Assembly: GCF_900119485.1 (NCBI RefSeq)
Contig: NZ_FPJZ01000030.1
Coordinates: 1-16,223, forward strand
Source: Thermoactinomyces sp. DSM 45891
GTDB taxonomy: Bacteria > Bacillota > Bacilli > Thermoactinomycetales > Thermoactinomycetaceae
Reading direction: 5' to 3'
Length of the DNA: 16,223 nucleotides
The notes below the pieces were generated by a model that was not told the DNA's origin, did no database searches, and worked only from the letters and a program-made list of their open reading frames with translations. Both the position numbers and the translations under genes were made by a program. This document shows, one piece after another, positions 15,263 to 16,223 of the stretch (position 1 is the first letter of the stretch; each line of letters starts with the position of its first letter).

Positions 15263-15457
15263 GTGAACGTAAGACAAGAATCAGACTGGCTTACTGATTT
15301 ACTGCAAGTTCATCTGTCACCCGATGAACTGCAACAGGCAAATACTTTTTTACACGCTGAAACATGGGCATCCCCCTCAGCCCTTCAGCGAAACTGGTGC
15401 GACCAACGCGAAGATCTTCCTTTGCGTTTTCACCTAGAGATTGATATGAAAGTGTAA
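15263..15457 (+). CDS. Small unknown protein (64 aa)
   Basis: A short gene beginning at GTG 15263 with an excellent GGGAGGTG ribosome site 5-6 nt upstream; a longer in-frame opening from ATG 15200 lacks one. The product is acidic, soluble and Trp-rich (three Trp in 64 residues), without membrane segments or Cys motifs, and I do not recognise a family. It is divergent from the FtsH-like operon and convergent with the right amidohydrolase copy. The strong ribosome site is the main reason to call it real. Confidence 0.55.
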   Translation: MNVRQESDWLTDLLQVHLSPDELQQANTFLHAETWASPSALQRNWCDQREDLPLRFHLEIDMKV

Positions 15458-15513
15458 TTGGTATTATTTTAACAATACATCTCCTGCCTAATACCTACCA
15501 CCCAAAGCAATTC

Positions 15514-15534
15514 TCCTGCCATCTTCTGGCAGGA
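15514..15534. terminator. Short GC-rich hairpin between the convergent small gene and amidohydrolase
   Basis: An 8-bp stem TCCTGCCA / TGGCAGGA (15514-15521 and 15527-15534) with a 5-nt loop, three bases before the right amidohydrolase stop codon. The block CTCCTGCC also occurs at 15481-15488, so alternative pairing is possible. There is no clear U-tract, only ATCTTTA on the plus strand, so terminator function is weakly supported. Confidence 0.45.
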
Positions 15535-15537
15535 TCT

Positions 15538-16223
15538 TTATCCCCGTAAGTTTTCAAAAGCTTGATTCGCTTCGAAAATCACTTTTTCTGAGTCAATTGT
15601 AAGCATTTCGCGATTTTTCATGAGTGGGATTCCTTGAACGAATACATCTTGTACATCCGATCTGGTTGCAGAGTAGACAATGTGCGAAACGACATCGGTA
15701 CGAGGCTGCATATGTGCTTGGGTTAGATCTAGGGTAATAAAATCAGCCTGTTTGCCAACTTCGAGTGTCCCGATTTCGCTGTCTAAAAATAGGGCTTCTG
15801 CGCCATAAAGGGTTCCCATTGCCAGCGCCGTTTTAGCCGAAACAGCGAGGGGGTCTTGAAGATGTCCTTTATGAATCAGTGCGGCTAGTTGGATTTCTTC
15901 TAATAAATCGAGATTGTTATTACTTGCCGCCCCATCTGTGGCTAGGCTAGGCCGCATTCCATGAGCAATCATCTGAGTAATAGGCGCAATACCACTGCCT
16001 AGTTTCAGATTACTCCCAGGATTATGGGCAATCTTAACATTCTTTTTTGCAAGGAGTTCCACTTCTTCTTCTGTGAGATGAACAGCATGCGCAACTAAAG
16101 ATGGGATATCAAAGAAGCCCAATTGATCTAAATGTTCAACCGGTCTGGCTCCATACTCACGGACATTTAATTCCACTTCTGCTTTCGTTTCGGACATATG
16201 AGTATGAATAGGGAGGCCTAGTT
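15538..16223 (-). CDS. mtaD: 5-methylthioadenosine/S-adenosylhomocysteine deaminase-like amidohydrolase, C-terminal part (right copy)
   Basis: The translation and DNA are identical to the left copy (1-686), read on the minus strand: LGLPIHTHMSET at the window edge, HAVHL, HNPGSN and TDGAASNNN, ending in the same FENLRG and TAA. The 5' half of the gene is outside the window, so the ATG at 16197 is internal. Its downstream neighbour differs (a small convergent gene and GC-rich hairpin instead of the glycosyltransferase-like gene). Absence of any silent difference over 686 bases means very recent duplication, gene conversion, or one repeat used twice in assembly. Confidence 0.85.
   Translation of the reverse strand, partial: LGLPIHTHMSETKAEVELNVREYGARPVEHLDQLGFFDIPSLVAHAVHLTEEEVELLAKKNVKIAHNPGSNLKLGSGIAPITQMIAHGMRPSLATDGAASNNNLDLLEEIQLAALIHKGHLQDPLAVSAKTALAMGTLYGAEALFLDSEIGTLEVGKQADFITLDLTQAHMQPRTDVVSHIVYSATRSDVQDVFVQGIPLMKNREMLTIDSEKVIFEANQAFENLRG
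15538..16223 (-). repeat. Terminal inverted repeat, right arm (686 bp, exact)
   Basis: The exact reverse complement of 1-686, making the window a 14.85-kb unique segment between inverted repeats. The inner boundary of both arms coincides with the amidohydrolase stop codon. Confidence 0.95.

Noticed and set aside
1..16223. Linear plasmid or transposon interpretation of the terminal inverted repeats
   Set aside because: The repeat arms are pure amidohydrolase coding sequence, with no transposase, terminal protein or integrase gene and no target-site signature, and the enclosed genes are ordinary chromosomal functions.

Overview
The window reads as a low-to-medium GC Gram-positive (Bacillota, Bacillales-like) chromosome fragment. 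The signs are strong GGAGG-type ribosome binding sites, GTG/TTG starts, a Bce-type peptide-antibiotic detoxification module, a YhgE/Pip-family membrane protein and compact operons with 4-nt ATGA overlaps. A Thermoactinomycetaceae-type organism would fit, but that is an inference from general resemblance. No intergenic gap exceeds 300 bases, and I saw no tRNA, rRNA, CRISPR array or transposase.

Layout, left to right. (1) 1-686: the 3' half of an MTA/SAH-deaminase-like amidohydrolase gene (+), entering from the window edge and followed by a long-loop hairpin. (2) 911-1822: an orphan glycosyltransferase-like gene (+) with O-fucosyltransferase-type motifs; it shares a perfect bidirectional terminator with the convergent Bce module. 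(3) 7024-1918 (-): an ABC ATPase, a BceB-like permease, a membrane-anchored accessory protein, then a BceR-like regulator and a BceS-like kinase. A dyad matching the known BceR-type site pattern (TnACA-N4-TGTnA) lies just upstream. (4) 9547-7149 (-): a two-gene operon of a catalytically degenerate ABC ATPase and a YhgE/Pip membrane protein. (5) 15074-9665 (-): a five-gene run of an unknown membrane-anchored protein, a short FtsH-like membrane AAA+ metalloprotease, a 3-hydroxybutyryl-CoA dehydrogenase-like protein, acetate kinase and an aspartate aminotransferase-type enzyme, closed by a terminator at 9608-9653. (6) 15263-15457: a small unknown gene (+). (7) 15538-16223: the same amidohydrolase fragment again, now on the minus strand.

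The first and last 686 bases are exact reverse complements, and the match stops precisely at the stop codon of both copies. The window is thus about 14.85 kb of unique sequence between perfect inverted repeats. This may be a real inverted duplication able to invert the segment, or a contig whose ends were built from a repeat.

Functionally, the Bce-like part should sense and remove cell-envelope peptide antibiotics, with the regulator activating its own transporter through the 7099-7138 dyad. The regulator gene has no ATG/GTG/TTG start that preserves the receiver domain; an ATC stands where the start codon should be. The YhgE/Pip pair is also an envelope system. The FtsH-like/hbd/ackA/aspB run joins membrane proteolysis with acyl-CoA, acetyl-phosphate and amino-acid metabolism, and its logic is not obvious.
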